64,000 bases of DNA from Hathewaya proteolytica DSM 3090 (GTDB taxonomy: Bacteria; Bacillota; Clostridia; Clostridiales; Clostridiaceae). The position numbers and the translations under genes were made by a program. Shown here in pieces: positions 7,748 through 15,880 of this stretch. The notes below the pieces were generated by a model. It made no database searches. It saw only the letters and a program-made list of their open reading frames with translations, and was not told the origin of the DNA. The stretch covers positions 62,001-126,000 of the forward strand of contig NZ_FRAD01000007.1 in NCBI RefSeq assembly GCF_900142225.1. Direction: 5' to 3'. Within the stretch, counting starts at the first letter, position 1, and each line of letters starts with the position of its first letter.

Positions 7748-9388
7748 CTATATAAATTTTTTAAATGTTTCTTCTTCAAATGGTGAAGAAATATTGCCTA
7801 TTTTCAATAATTCCATAAATGAAAGGCTTCCACCTTTTTTACATATATTCATATAACTTTCCCATGCCTTTCCACCATCTTTTTCCGCAACCTCCCATAT
7901 GTTTAACGCACATATTTGAGCCAATGCATAGTCAATATAATAAAATGGTAATGTAAATATATGAGATTGTTGTTTCCAAAAGTTGCCTTGTTCCAAAAAT
8001 GCATTATGGTCATAATCAATGAATGGCATGTACTTTTTTTCTAGTTTACTCCATAATTTTTTTCTCTCATCTTTGGTCATATTATAAGCGTTGTATATAC
8101 AATGTTGAAATTCATCAATACACGCTCTATACGGCATCCATTTCATAACTTGATGTATCTGGTTATTTTTATATTCTTCAGAGTCCTCCAATTCATTGCC
8201 CATATGAAGACATACTAGAAATTCCATAGTTATAGAAGCAATTTCTGCTGCTTCTTTTGTTGGAAGTATATATTCAGGTATTTTATTATCTAAATTTGAA
8301 ATATACATTTGAAATGCATGACCAAATTCATGCGCCAATACTCTGAAATCGTCTTCTATACCACTTAGATTTGCCACTATAAAAGGGCTTTTATAATCAC
8401 ACAAATAAGTAGACATAGCTAGTCTTGCTTTGCCATCTCTAGGCTCTAAATCCATAAGTTCATTCTCTTTCATAAATCTATATACATCTTTAGTTTGCTC
8501 AGATAGCTTATTACATACACACTGAAATTTATCCTTTAACTCCTGAACATTATATATTTTTAGAGTGTCACAACTTATTTCTTCATCATAGTATTTTAAA
8601 GACTCTACCCCTAATCTTTTTTTCTCGTCTATAATAATTGTTTTACAAATAGGCAAAATATATTTTACTATTAAGTTTCTAAATTTCTCTATATCCTCTT
8701 CACAATAATCTACCCTATTTAATCTGTCATAAGCTAATTTGGTGAAGGAACTATATCCCATTTTTTTTGCAATCCTAGTTCTAACTTTTATCAACTCATC
8801 CAATATTTCATCTATATCATTAGAACACATCTCTAGCAGTTCATATTTTTTTTCACTAGCATATTTTCTTGTCTCTCTATGGCTAGACATACAAAATTTT
8901 TTTAATTGATTTATGTTTTTTAGTTCTCCATTGTATTCAATAGTAGCTTGAGCCATAAGCTTTGTATATTTACGTTGTAAGTTAGATTCCTTTGCCATAT
9001 CAATAACCACATCTTCTGTCACAGTTTTTATAGCAGTTTTTGCAATACTAAGAAACTGCTTGCCATAACAATTAACAATTTCAGTGTAATATTTTGAACT
9101 TAATAACCCCTTGTAAAATATTTTCTGAGCAACCTCGTACTTGGGCCACTTTTCACTTATATAGTCAACTTCTTTACTATACTCCTCATCACTCATATTT
9201 ATATAATTTCTCAATTCTGCAATTGTACACATGGTTAAAATATTATTTCTTAATGAATTTATATTATCAATAATATTTTTTTGCTGCTGAAATGATTCTG
9301 CTTTCCCGAACTCTTCCATCATACCTTCTACTTTAATTTTGAAGTCATCAATATCAGGCCTCTTATATATTATCTCTTTGAATTTCAT
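7748..9388 (-). CDS. M3-family oligoendopeptidase (PepF-like)
   Basis: A 546-residue zinc metallopeptidase of family M3, which cleaves short peptides in the cytosol. Seen: the zinc-binding/catalytic motif HEFGHAFQ at about residue 354 and the third zinc ligand in a glutamate-bearing helix (IASITMEFLV) about 25 residues on. The helical N-terminal half is typical of the family, as is the length. No signal peptide. The ATG follows GGGGAAC closely. It sits inside the accessory patch between the two lipoprotein copies. Confidence 0.9.
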   Translation of the reverse strand: MKFKEIIYKRPDIDDFKIKVEGMMEEFGKAESFQQQKNIIDNINSLRNNILTMCTIAELRNYINMSDEEYSKEVDYISEKWPKYEVAQKIFYKGLLSSKYYTEIVNCYGKQFLSIAKTAIKTVTEDVVIDMAKESNLQRKYTKLMAQATIEYNGELKNINQLKKFCMSSHRETRKYASEKKYELLEMCSNDIDEILDELIKVRTRIAKKMGYSSFTKLAYDRLNRVDYCEEDIEKFRNLIVKYILPICKTIIIDEKKRLGVESLKYYDEEISCDTLKIYNVQELKDKFQCVCNKLSEQTKDVYRFMKENELMDLEPRDGKARLAMSTYLCDYKSPFIVANLSGIEDDFRVLAHEFGHAFQMYISNLDNKIPEYILPTKEAAEIASITMEFLVCLHMGNELEDSEEYKNNQIHQVMKWMPYRACIDEFQHCIYNAYNMTKDERKKLWSKLEKKYMPFIDYDHNAFLEQGNFWKQQSHIFTLPFYYIDYALAQICALNIWEVAEKDGGKAWESYMNICKKGGSLSFMELLKIGNISSPFEEETFKKFI

Positions 9389-9454
9389 CCGTTCCCCATC
9401 CTATAAAAATAGTTTTCCCACTGTACTGCATATCATAGTTTTTGATCTATAATT

Positions 9455-9802
9455 CTAATATCCCAAATGTGATAAAATAGACCATTTATTTGTTTCTTCG
9501 TCCTTCAATAGCGTTGTCCACTTTGTATGAATGCCGTCTGGCTCTGTTAGTACGTTTTCTTTAGTAGTTTCTAACTTGTAGGTAACCTTCAGAGTAACAA
9601 CATTTTCAGCCTGTTTTAAATCATCATCACTAATTTTAGCTTCATTTGATTTCACTGATGTATTACCGTTGTTCTCAGTTTGTATTTTGGAATTATTATC
9701 TGAATATACTACTGGTTGCTCATTTTTATCACAAGCCACGTTGATGAAACAAACACTTACCATAGTTGCTATACAACATATTCTTTTTATTCTCTCGCCC
9801 AT
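9455..9802 (-). CDS. Internally deleted copy of the 4128-4700 lipoprotein
   Basis: 115 residues: signal peptide with NVAC followed by aspartate as a lipobox-like end, a diverged Asn/Ser-rich linker, then SDDDLKQAENVV joined directly to TLKVTYKLETTKENVL. Compared with the copy at 4128-4700, exactly 78 codons (234 nt) are missing, and the reading frame is kept. The deletion ends fall in similar short sequences of the full copy (ACAAGATTTTCGG at 4270 and ACAACATTTTCAG at 4504). I see only four differences in the 143 nt nearest the stop. The ATG at 9802 follows GGGGG; a TTG five codons earlier is less likely. It may be a non-functional derivative or a minimal form. Confidence 0.75.
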   Translation of the reverse strand: MGERIKRICCIATMVSVCFINVACDKNEQPVVYSDNNSKIQTENNGNTSVKSNEAKISDDDLKQAENVVTLKVTYKLETTKENVLTEPDGIHTKWTTLLKDEETNKWSILSHLGY

Positions 9803-10000
9803 ACCTTTTACCCCCAATATTTTTCTTCATACTCTTTTCTCCACATTCATTCTTACCGTTTGTATTATTCTAAGAATACAATAAATATTCACTATAGTCA
9901 ATATTTATCACGGAAAATATAGTCACCCATACCAGAATAGTGTACCCATTGTACCATACAAAGGAAATAATTTGCAGTCTGTTTTTAATTTTCTCAATAT

Positions 10001-10008
10001 GATATAAT
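10001..10008 (+). promoter_or_regulatory. Extended -10 promoter element for the 10056 gene
   Basis: TGATATAAT (TG-N-TATAAT) at 10000-10008, about 48 nt before the ATG; no good -35 box at the usual distance. Inferred promoter. Confidence 0.45.
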
Positions 10009-10055
10009 TAAATTATAGGAAATATGTATCTAATTTATTATAAAGAGGTGGTAGA

Positions 10056-10508
10056 ATGAAACTGGCAGAAGCTCTAAATCTAAGAGCAGATTTAAATAAA
10101 CGTATATCACAACTTAGGATGAGACTACTAAGCAATGCCAAGGTGCAAGAAAATGATGTACCTGCTGAGGATCCTGAAGATTTAATTACGGAATTAAACC
10201 AATGTTTAATAGAGTTTGAAGAAATTATAGGGCGAATTAACACAACTAATTGCAAAACCTTTTATAATGACATGAGCATAACAGAACTTCTTGCAAAACG
10301 AGATGCCATGGCATTAAAAGCCTCTATACTAAGGGATTTTCTCGTCAGTGCTAGCGAAAAAATTGATAGATATTCTAATAAGGAAATTCGCATTCTCAGC
10401 ACAGTGGATGTTCGCAAATTTCAAATTGAAGTTGATAAAATATCTAAGGAACTTCGACAACTAGATACAAAATTGCAAGAACTTAACTGGACTACGGAAT
10501 TATTATAG
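10056..10508 (+). CDS. DIP1984-like (septicolysin-family) coiled-coil protein
   Basis: A 150-residue, mainly helical cytosolic protein. The opening MKLAEALNLRADL-x-KRI-x-QL-x-x-RL and the later LTELLAKRDAM-like block (ITELLAKRDAMALKASILRDF) are features I associate with the DIP1984 family, some members of which are annotated septicolysin without good functional support. AAAGAGGTGGT precedes the ATG. It has no signal peptide or catalytic motif. It appears monocistronic; the next gene is 229 nt away. Confidence 0.75.
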   Translation: MKLAEALNLRADLNKRISQLRMRLLSNAKVQENDVPAEDPEDLITELNQCLIEFEEIIGRINTTNCKTFYNDMSITELLAKRDAMALKASILRDFLVSASEKIDRYSNKEIRILSTVDVRKFQIEVDKISKELRQLDTKLQELNWTTELL

Positions 10509-10548
10509 TTATATATAGGATAATTTAGATGGGGCGAGTATCATAATT

Positions 10549-10566
10549 ACTAATTGTATAATTAGT
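10549..10566. promoter_or_regulatory. Palindrome upstream of frlB, possible operator
   Basis: A perfect ACTAATT/AATTAGT inverted repeat around GTAT. A second pair, GGACAT (10602-10607) and ATGTCC (10625-10630), lies closer to frlB. GntR-type regulators (FrlR) control frl operons elsewhere, but no regulator gene is in the window. The rest of 10509-10737 shows no gene. Confidence 0.3.
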
Positions 10567-10737
10567 AGGTAAATTTTATCCAGGATAATGATTGCAAATC
10601 GGGACATTATGCATAATCAAAGTTATGTCCAGCATTGTTACAAGGGCAAAATTTAAAGTGTACTTTTACAACCAGATGCTGACTATCTAGATAAGGGTGG
10701 GTATGGGGATATTTCTTCTAAGATGGAGGTTAAACTT

Positions 10738-11763
10738 ATGTTGGATATAAGAAAGGAAAACGTTGATTTTCTTGTCACAAGCAACATGGTAGACGAAGTA
10801 AAAAAAGTAATGGCAGTGAATTTTCATGAATTAGATGAAATAGTGGTTGAACTTATGAGGAGAAATATAAACCGCGTTTATTATGTAGCATGTGGCTCCC
10901 CACTCTGTGCATGTCAGACCGCAAAGCTGTTATTTGATAGGTATTCTGATATTCCTTGTGAAGCGTATAGTGGTTGGGATTTTCTTGACCAGACACCTGC
11001 AAAATTAGATGAGCATACACTTGTAGTGGGTGTTTCTCATTCAGGTAGCACAGAGGAAGTTTCAAATTCTATTAAGCTTGCCAGAGAAGCCGGGGCTATA
11101 ACTGTAGGGGTTACCCGTGATAAATCGGGCACTGCTCTTGCAGATGTTTCAGAGCATGTCATAGCTTATGGTGGGGAATGCATCTGGGAAATCCACTTGC
11201 TTATTACATACTATATCGCATGCAAATACATTAACGCAGTAAAAGAAAACAGTGATATTACCAAGATTCTTATGGATATGAAGAAATTACCGGATATTCT
11301 TGCTGACCTTGTAATATCTTCCGAAGAAAAATCAAAAGATCTTGGCATATTGGCTAGCAAATGGCCTTTCATATACACCGTGGCAGCTGGCCCAATGCTA
11401 CCATTGGCATATAAAGAAGGCGTCATCACTATGTTAGAATTCACATGGACTCATGGTTGTATGCTAAATGCTTCTGAATTTAGACATGGACCTTTAGAGG
11501 TTGTACAAGAAGGCGTTCCTTATGTATTCATGCTAGGCACTGATGGCTCAAGACATACTACAGAGCGAACTATCAATTTTGTAAAGAAGTTTACTCAAGA
11601 TTATATAATTTTTGATGCTGCTGATTATAATAAGGGGCTTCATCCTATGCTAGAGCCAATGATTTTATTTGTACCCCTAGAATACTTCTACTACTATATG
11701 GCCATGGCAAAAGATCATAACCCTGACAGCAGACGATATTATGGTGGTATTGTAGAATATTAA
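10738..11763 (+). CDS. frlB: Fructosamine (fructoselysine 6-phosphate) deglycase FrlB, SIS domains
   Basis: A 341-residue protein with two SIS (sugar isomerase) domains. The family cleaves fructoselysine 6-phosphate, a product of protein glycation, to glucose 6-phosphate and lysine. It keeps the FrlB hallmarks: N-terminal MLDI-x-x-x-x-VDFLVT-x-NMV, YVACGSPL, IWEIHLL, GPMLPLAYKEG, EFTWTHGC, SEFRHGPLE-V, SRHTTER-x-INFVK and C-terminal KDHNPDSRRYYGG-VEY. The inner ATG at 10738 is chosen because GGAGG lies 8 nt upstream, and it matches the usual N-terminus. The kinase gene follows 23 nt later, giving the two enzymes of the pathway. No transporter or regulator of an frl operon is next to it. Confidence 0.93.
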   Translation: MLDIRKENVDFLVTSNMVDEVKKVMAVNFHELDEIVVELMRRNINRVYYVACGSPLCACQTAKLLFDRYSDIPCEAYSGWDFLDQTPAKLDEHTLVVGVSHSGSTEEVSNSIKLAREAGAITVGVTRDKSGTALADVSEHVIAYGGECIWEIHLLITYYIACKYINAVKENSDITKILMDMKKLPDILADLVISSEEKSKDLGILASKWPFIYTVAAGPMLPLAYKEGVITMLEFTWTHGCMLNASEFRHGPLEVVQEGVPYVFMLGTDGSRHTTERTINFVKKFTQDYIIFDAADYNKGLHPMLEPMILFVPLEYFYYYMAMAKDHNPDSRRYYGGIVEY

Positions 11764-11786
11764 TATTCTGAAGGGGGCTGTTTCAA

Positions 11787-12572
11787 GTGAAGTTTGCGAC
11801 AGTTGGCGATAACTGCATAGATTATTATAAAAGTATGAATCAAGGGTTCCCTGGTGGGAACCCTGTAAACGTGGCTGTATACCTTAGACGTCTAGGTGAA
11901 AAAGTTTCCTACACTGGAGCTGTTGGAGACGATACATACGGTGAATTTATGATAAAATCTATACAATCAAAGGGAGTAGATACATCCCATATAAAGGTCC
12001 TTCATGGTGACACTGCCATGACAGAAGTTGAACTACGAGGTGAAGAACGAATACTAGGTGACTACCATGAGGGAGTTCTATGTCAGTTCAAGCTTTCCAG
12101 TGAAGACATTGACTTCCTGTGTTCTCATGACATGGTAATCTCAGGTATATGGGGCATGGTTGAAAAGGACTTGTGGAAAATCAAACAGCGTCATGTACCT
12201 GTGGCTTTCGATTTTGCCACTAAAGTCGGTGATGAAAAAGTGCTAGAAATCATTGCAGACGTGGATTATGCTTTTTTTGCCTATGATAATGGCGATGATG
12301 ATTTTATACGAAGCTACATGAAAGATATGAAAAAGCTTGGTCCAAAGCTAATCATTGTAACCCTTGGCGAAAATGGAAGTTTGTGCTACAACGGATCCAC
12401 CTTCATAAAGTATGGTATTGTTCCGTGCACTGTGAAAGACACCATGGGAGCTGGTGATTCTTACATAGCCGGTTTTCTTCAAGGAATAAGCAAAGGTTGG
12501 ACTATTGAAAAATCCATGGAGAATGGAGCTAGAAATGCCTCTATCACATTGCAATATCACGGAGCATGGTAG
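11787..12572 (+). CDS. frlD: Fructoselysine 6-kinase FrlD (PfkB/ribokinase family)
   Basis: A 261-residue PfkB-type sugar kinase that phosphorylates fructoselysine (or related fructosamines) at C6 with ATP, feeding the deglycase FrlB. Seen: N-terminal ATVGDNC-x-D, the sugar-binding GGNPVNVAVYLRRLG, VGDD-x-YG, the VTLGENGS strand and the catalytic DTMGAGDSYIAGF with the base aspartate near residue 222; the C-terminus IT-x-QYHGAW is characteristic of FrlD. GGGGGCTG precedes the ATG. It forms a bicistron with frlB; length is normal. Confidence 0.93.
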   Translation: MKFATVGDNCIDYYKSMNQGFPGGNPVNVAVYLRRLGEKVSYTGAVGDDTYGEFMIKSIQSKGVDTSHIKVLHGDTAMTEVELRGEERILGDYHEGVLCQFKLSSEDIDFLCSHDMVISGIWGMVEKDLWKIKQRHVPVAFDFATKVGDEKVLEIIADVDYAFFAYDNGDDDFIRSYMKDMKKLGPKLIIVTLGENGSLCYNGSTFIKYGIVPCTVKDTMGAGDSYIAGFLQGISKGWTIEKSMENGARNASITLQYHGAW

Positions 12573-12650
12573 ATTTTTAATACTTTCATTAATAAATTTA
12601 TTAACGAAGGATACAATATATACTAAATAAAATCATAGGGAGTGGGCAAA

Positions 12651-13673
12651 TTGGATGATAAAAGATTTGCATTACTGATCGATGCAGATAACATTTCTGC
12701 AAAATACATCAAGTACATTTTGGATGAGATTTCTAAATATGGAGTGGTTACATATAAAAGAATATACGGTGACTGGACTAAATCTACAACTACAAGTTGG
12801 AAGAACGAGCTTCTTGAAAACTCCATAAATCCTGTACAACAATTCAGCTATACCACGGGGAAAAATGCTACAGATTCTGCCATGATTATCGATGCCATGG
12901 ACATTCTTTACACCAACAGTGTAGATGGTTTCTGCATAGCCTCTAGCGACAGTGACTTCACTAAACTAGCCAGCAGATTAAGAGAATCCGGCATGATGGT
13001 AATCGGCATGGGTGAGGATAAAACACCTAAACCCTTCAGAGTGGCTTGTGATAGATTTACGTGCTTAGATATATTGCTAGATTCAGATGTGTCTGAGAAT
13101 ATAAGCAATGAGGGTGAACAAAGCCTTGAAACTGAGGGTAAAACCACCAAGTCACCTGATACAAATAAGCTTTGCAAAAGTGGAGTTTCAGTTAAGAAAA
13201 ACAAGAAGTCAATATCCAACAGCAATGAAGAAAATACAAATAAAAAAGTCATTGAAAATACAATTACTAAGATAATAACCGAAAATGAAAATGAAGAAAA
13301 AGTCACTACCTTAGGGGAAATTGGCAGTAGGCTTGTGAAAATGTACCCAGATTTTGATGTAAGAAACTATGGATACAGCTTACTTTCTAAATTTCTTGAG
13401 GAGTTTACATCACTAAGAATGACAAGGATTAATAATATTATCACAGTGGAATTAATGGACAATACAAGTAAGAAAGAAGAAATTCAAGATTTCATTGTAA
13501 ATATAGTAAAAAGTAAAGGCTCTTCTGGAATTTCCCTCAATGAAATGAGTAGGAAAATACACTCTAAATATAAGGATTTCAATGTTAGGGATTACGGTTA
13601 CTCTAAATTTTCTAAATACATTCAAGAAATATCAGAACTAAACATAGTAGATGATACTATCTATATAAAGTAA
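12651..13673 (+). CDS. NYN-domain nuclease-like protein with two OST-HTH/LOTUS domains
   Basis: About 340 residues. The N-terminal 150 residues are a NYN (PIN-like, LabA/DUF88) domain: FALLIDADNIS, YGDWT, DSAMIIDAMDILY and CIASSDSDFTKLASRLRESG carry the acidic residues expected of a metal-dependent ribonuclease centre. A charged, low-complexity linker (about 150-215) follows. Then come two OST-HTH/LOTUS repeats, each with a DV/NVR-(N/D)YGYS core (near 233-285 and 285-340), a fold that binds RNA. A role in RNA handling is inferred. The TTG at 12651 is chosen because AGGGAG lies 8 nt upstream; an overlapping GTG at 12642 is the alternative. A terminator follows the stop. Confidence 0.85.
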   Translation: MDDKRFALLIDADNISAKYIKYILDEISKYGVVTYKRIYGDWTKSTTTSWKNELLENSINPVQQFSYTTGKNATDSAMIIDAMDILYTNSVDGFCIASSDSDFTKLASRLRESGMMVIGMGEDKTPKPFRVACDRFTCLDILLDSDVSENISNEGEQSLETEGKTTKSPDTNKLCKSGVSVKKNKKSISNSNEENTNKKVIENTITKIITENENEEKVTTLGEIGSRLVKMYPDFDVRNYGYSLLSKFLEEFTSLRMTRINNIITVELMDNTSKKEEIQDFIVNIVKSKGSSGISLNEMSRKIHSKYKDFNVRDYGYSKFSKYIQEISELNIVDDTIYIK

Positions 13674-13692
13674 TTTAATTATGTAAACACAG

Positions 13693-13744
13693 AAAAGCTC
13701 TTTACTTTCAGCAATTTTATGCCCATAAGTAAGGAGCTTTTTTA
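13693..13744. terminator. Bidirectional intrinsic terminator
   Basis: AAAAGCTC-TTTACTT pairs with AAGTAAGGAGCTTTT, followed by TTTTTT on the plus strand and preceded by A-rich sequence for the minus strand. It separates the NYN gene from the convergent hydrolase gene. Confidence 0.8.
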
Positions 13745-13762
13745 GACCAACTTTAAATTTAC

Positions 13763-14299
13763 TTATACAACTTGTATCTGCAAATTTTTCATGACTTCAA
13801 AGGTTTTTTCTTCTAATTCTTTATTGCCACTTCCGCATAATTCCCTTCTTATGCATATATCACAATCAGAAAACACAGTCTGAGCAATTATTGCATTAGA
13901 TAATACACATATATTTGTATCGATTCCGCATAGCTCAACTTCCCCTACATCTTGGAACTGCTCCCTTAATTTCATGAGCTCCAATGTTCCAAACTTCTCT
14001 TTGCAAATTTTTATTGTATTGTCATTTTCCGCAATAGCTTTTAAATCATCACCGTATATTTTATGACCCTCTGTGCCTTTAATACAATGCTCTATGGGTA
14101 GGTATTTTCCTTCTACGGTGCTTAGATACTCTTCTCCATGAGTATCCATGGTAAATACCACATAGTCCCCATTAGCTTTATATTCATTTACTCTATCTAA
14201 AATCCTTGGGTACAGTTTTTCTGCACCTTTAAAGCCCAAACTTCCATTTACAAAATCCTTTTGAAAGTCAACCACAATCAACAATTTTTTGTTCTTCAT
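13763..14299 (-). CDS. Isochorismatase-family cysteine hydrolase (nicotinamidase-like)
   Basis: A 178-residue cytosolic hydrolase of the isochorismatase/nicotinamidase fold. Seen: Asp11 in VVDFQKDF, Cys131 in CGIDTNICVLSNA (the nucleophile), a lysine near 100-102 (KICKEKFG) to complete the triad, and a metal-type set Asp52/His54 (MDTH) with His71 like that of nicotinamidase. Nicotinamide hydrolysis to nicotinate for NAD salvage is therefore plausible, although it is shorter than some PncA proteins. It is alone on its strand, with a terminator beyond its stop. Confidence 0.82.
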   Translation of the reverse strand: MKNKKLLIVVDFQKDFVNGSLGFKGAEKLYPRILDRVNEYKANGDYVVFTMDTHGEEYLSTVEGKYLPIEHCIKGTEGHKIYGDDLKAIAENDNTIKICKEKFGTLELMKLREQFQDVGEVELCGIDTNICVLSNAIIAQTVFSDCDICIRRELCGSGNKELEEKTFEVMKNLQIQVV

Positions 14300-14432
14300 A
14301 TATATTTCCCCCTTGTTGTTAATTTTTCGAAGTTATCTATTCCTATAGGAAGTGGTTTATAATCCATTCTCATCGCCTCCTTCATGATCTACTTATATTA
14401 TAGACTAAATACATGATTATTACTACGATTCA

Positions 14433-14888
14433 ATGTTTCCTATTGATTTATTGCGCATATTGTGTAATACTACTATTAAATATATTGTAATATTATTAAA
14501 ATATATGTTCAATGTTCATGTTCCCCAGAAATTAATAGATAATAAAATAGTATCCTCTGAGTATGATTCTACAGCTTATGGGAAAATATATAATCTAGAT
14601 AGAGTACCCTATGTAAAAGGGGCAACTGTTTATCACGGATATTCCATAACAGAATCAGAATTAACAGAAAGTCAAGAAAATATACTTAAGGAATTAAAAG
14701 ATACCTTATATTGCGAGATGTATATTGATAAGTATCTATTTTATTTGAAACTTTCCAATAATACTTATGAAATCATATCCTTGGATGAATTTAAAGAAAA
14801 TGCAGCCCCATTTGAAAATGGCATGTTAATAAATAACATGAGTAAAAATCTTACTGACTATAAATTTTTGCATGTGAAAAAGAAGTAG
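14433..14888 (+). CDS. Hypothetical protein
   Basis: An open frame of up to 151 residues. I do not recognise it. The first 30 codons are hydrophobic (LLRILCNTTIKYIVILLKYM), so it could be membrane-anchored. However, no good ribosome binding site is seen before the first ATG, and an inner ATG at 14508 (MFNVHVPQ) would give a soluble protein of 126 residues. The C-terminal half is mixed and charged, and ends KKK. A good terminator directly after the stop argues that the gene is real. Confidence 0.55.
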   Translation: MFPIDLLRILCNTTIKYIVILLKYMFNVHVPQKLIDNKIVSSEYDSTAYGKIYNLDRVPYVKGATVYHGYSITESELTESQENILKELKDTLYCEMYIDKYLFYLKLSNNTYEIISLDEFKENAAPFENGMLINNMSKNLTDYKFLHVKKK

Positions 14889-14893
14889 AATTT

Positions 14894-14927
14894 AAAAGGA
14901 GTGGACCTTTTATAGTTCACTCCTTTT
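14894..14927. terminator. Bidirectional intrinsic terminator
   Basis: AAAAGGAGTG pairs with CACTCCTTTT around a 14-nt loop, between two convergent genes; T-rich on both strands. Confidence 0.75.
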
Positions 14928-14929
14928 CA

Positions 14930-15880
14930 TTAAAACTCACCTGTTTTATCAAATCTTAAATTAACATTTTCGTTTATTTCGTGTATTCCATCAAGGCCTG
15001 CTGTTTCCTTTACATTTATTACACCATGCTCCGTTTGCACAATATAAGTGATATAAGAGCCCATAAATACTCTAGAAATTATCTTGCCAGATGTATCTCC
15101 ACATTCTTTTGTTATGGTTATACATTCTGGTCTAACAAACATAGTTTTTCCCTTCTCAGATTTTATAATGTTAGAATTGCCTATAAAATCTAATACAAAG
15201 GCATTGGCAGGTTTATTGTAGATTTCCTCTGGTGCTCCCATCTGCTCTAGCTTTCCAACGTTCATTACTGCTATTTTATCTGATATGCTCATGGCCTCTT
15301 CCTGATCATGGGTTACAAAAATCATTGTAATATTGAATTTCTTTTGTATAGCTTTTATCTCTTCACGCATTTTTATTCTAAGCTTTGCGTCTAGGTTGCT
15401 TAGAGGTTCGTCCAAAAGAAGAACCTTAGGCTTTACTATAAGAGATCTTATGAGAGCTACTCTCTGCTGCTGACCTCCGCTAAGCTGGCCTATTTTCTTA
15501 TTTTTATGTGGTAAAAGATCTACCATTTCCAGATATTTTTCGCCCTCTATTATGGCATCTTTCTTTTTATACCCCTTAAATTTTAACCCGTATATTACAT
15601 TCTGAAGTACGGTCATGTGAGGAAAAAGAGCGTAGGATTGGAACACTGTGGATACAGGTCTTGTTTCTGGCACCATACCTGTCATCTCTTCACCATCAAT
15701 CTGTATACTCCCACAATCCTCTTTCAAAAATCCACCGATAAGCTTCAATGCTGTTGTCTTTCCGCACCCTGAGGGACCAAGAAGCGAAAGCAGTTCCCCT
15801 TGATTTATTTCTAAAGATAAGTTATCTAAAACTTTTTTATCTCCAAAACTTTTGCTTAAGCCATCTAATTTAAGATACAT
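14930..15880 (-). CDS. ABC importer ATPase (Fe3+/2-aminoethylphosphonate/spermidine type)
   Basis: A 316-residue ABC ATPase of the FbpC/PotA/PhnT class. Seen: Walker A GPSGCGKTT at about 35-43, Q-loop VFQSYALFPHM, signature LSGGQQQR, Walker B VLLLDEP, the H-loop THDQEEA, and a C-terminal TOBE-like beta domain (FVRPECITI onwards) typical of this class. The ATG at 15880 has AAAGGA 9 nt upstream and overlaps the permease stop by 11 nt, so translation is coupled. Third gene of the binding protein-permease-ATPase operon. Confidence 0.9.
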   Translation of the reverse strand: MYLKLDGLSKSFGDKKVLDNLSLEINQGELLSLLGPSGCGKTTALKLIGGFLKEDCGSIQIDGEEMTGMVPETRPVSTVFQSYALFPHMTVLQNVIYGLKFKGYKKKDAIIEGEKYLEMVDLLPHKNKKIGQLSGGQQQRVALIRSLIVKPKVLLLDEPLSNLDAKLRIKMREEIKAIQKKFNITMIFVTHDQEEAMSISDKIAVMNVGKLEQMGAPEEIYNKPANAFVLDFIGNSNIIKSEKGKTMFVRPECITITKECGDTSGKIISRVFMGSYITYIVQTEHGVINVKETAGLDGIHEINENVNLRFDKTGEF

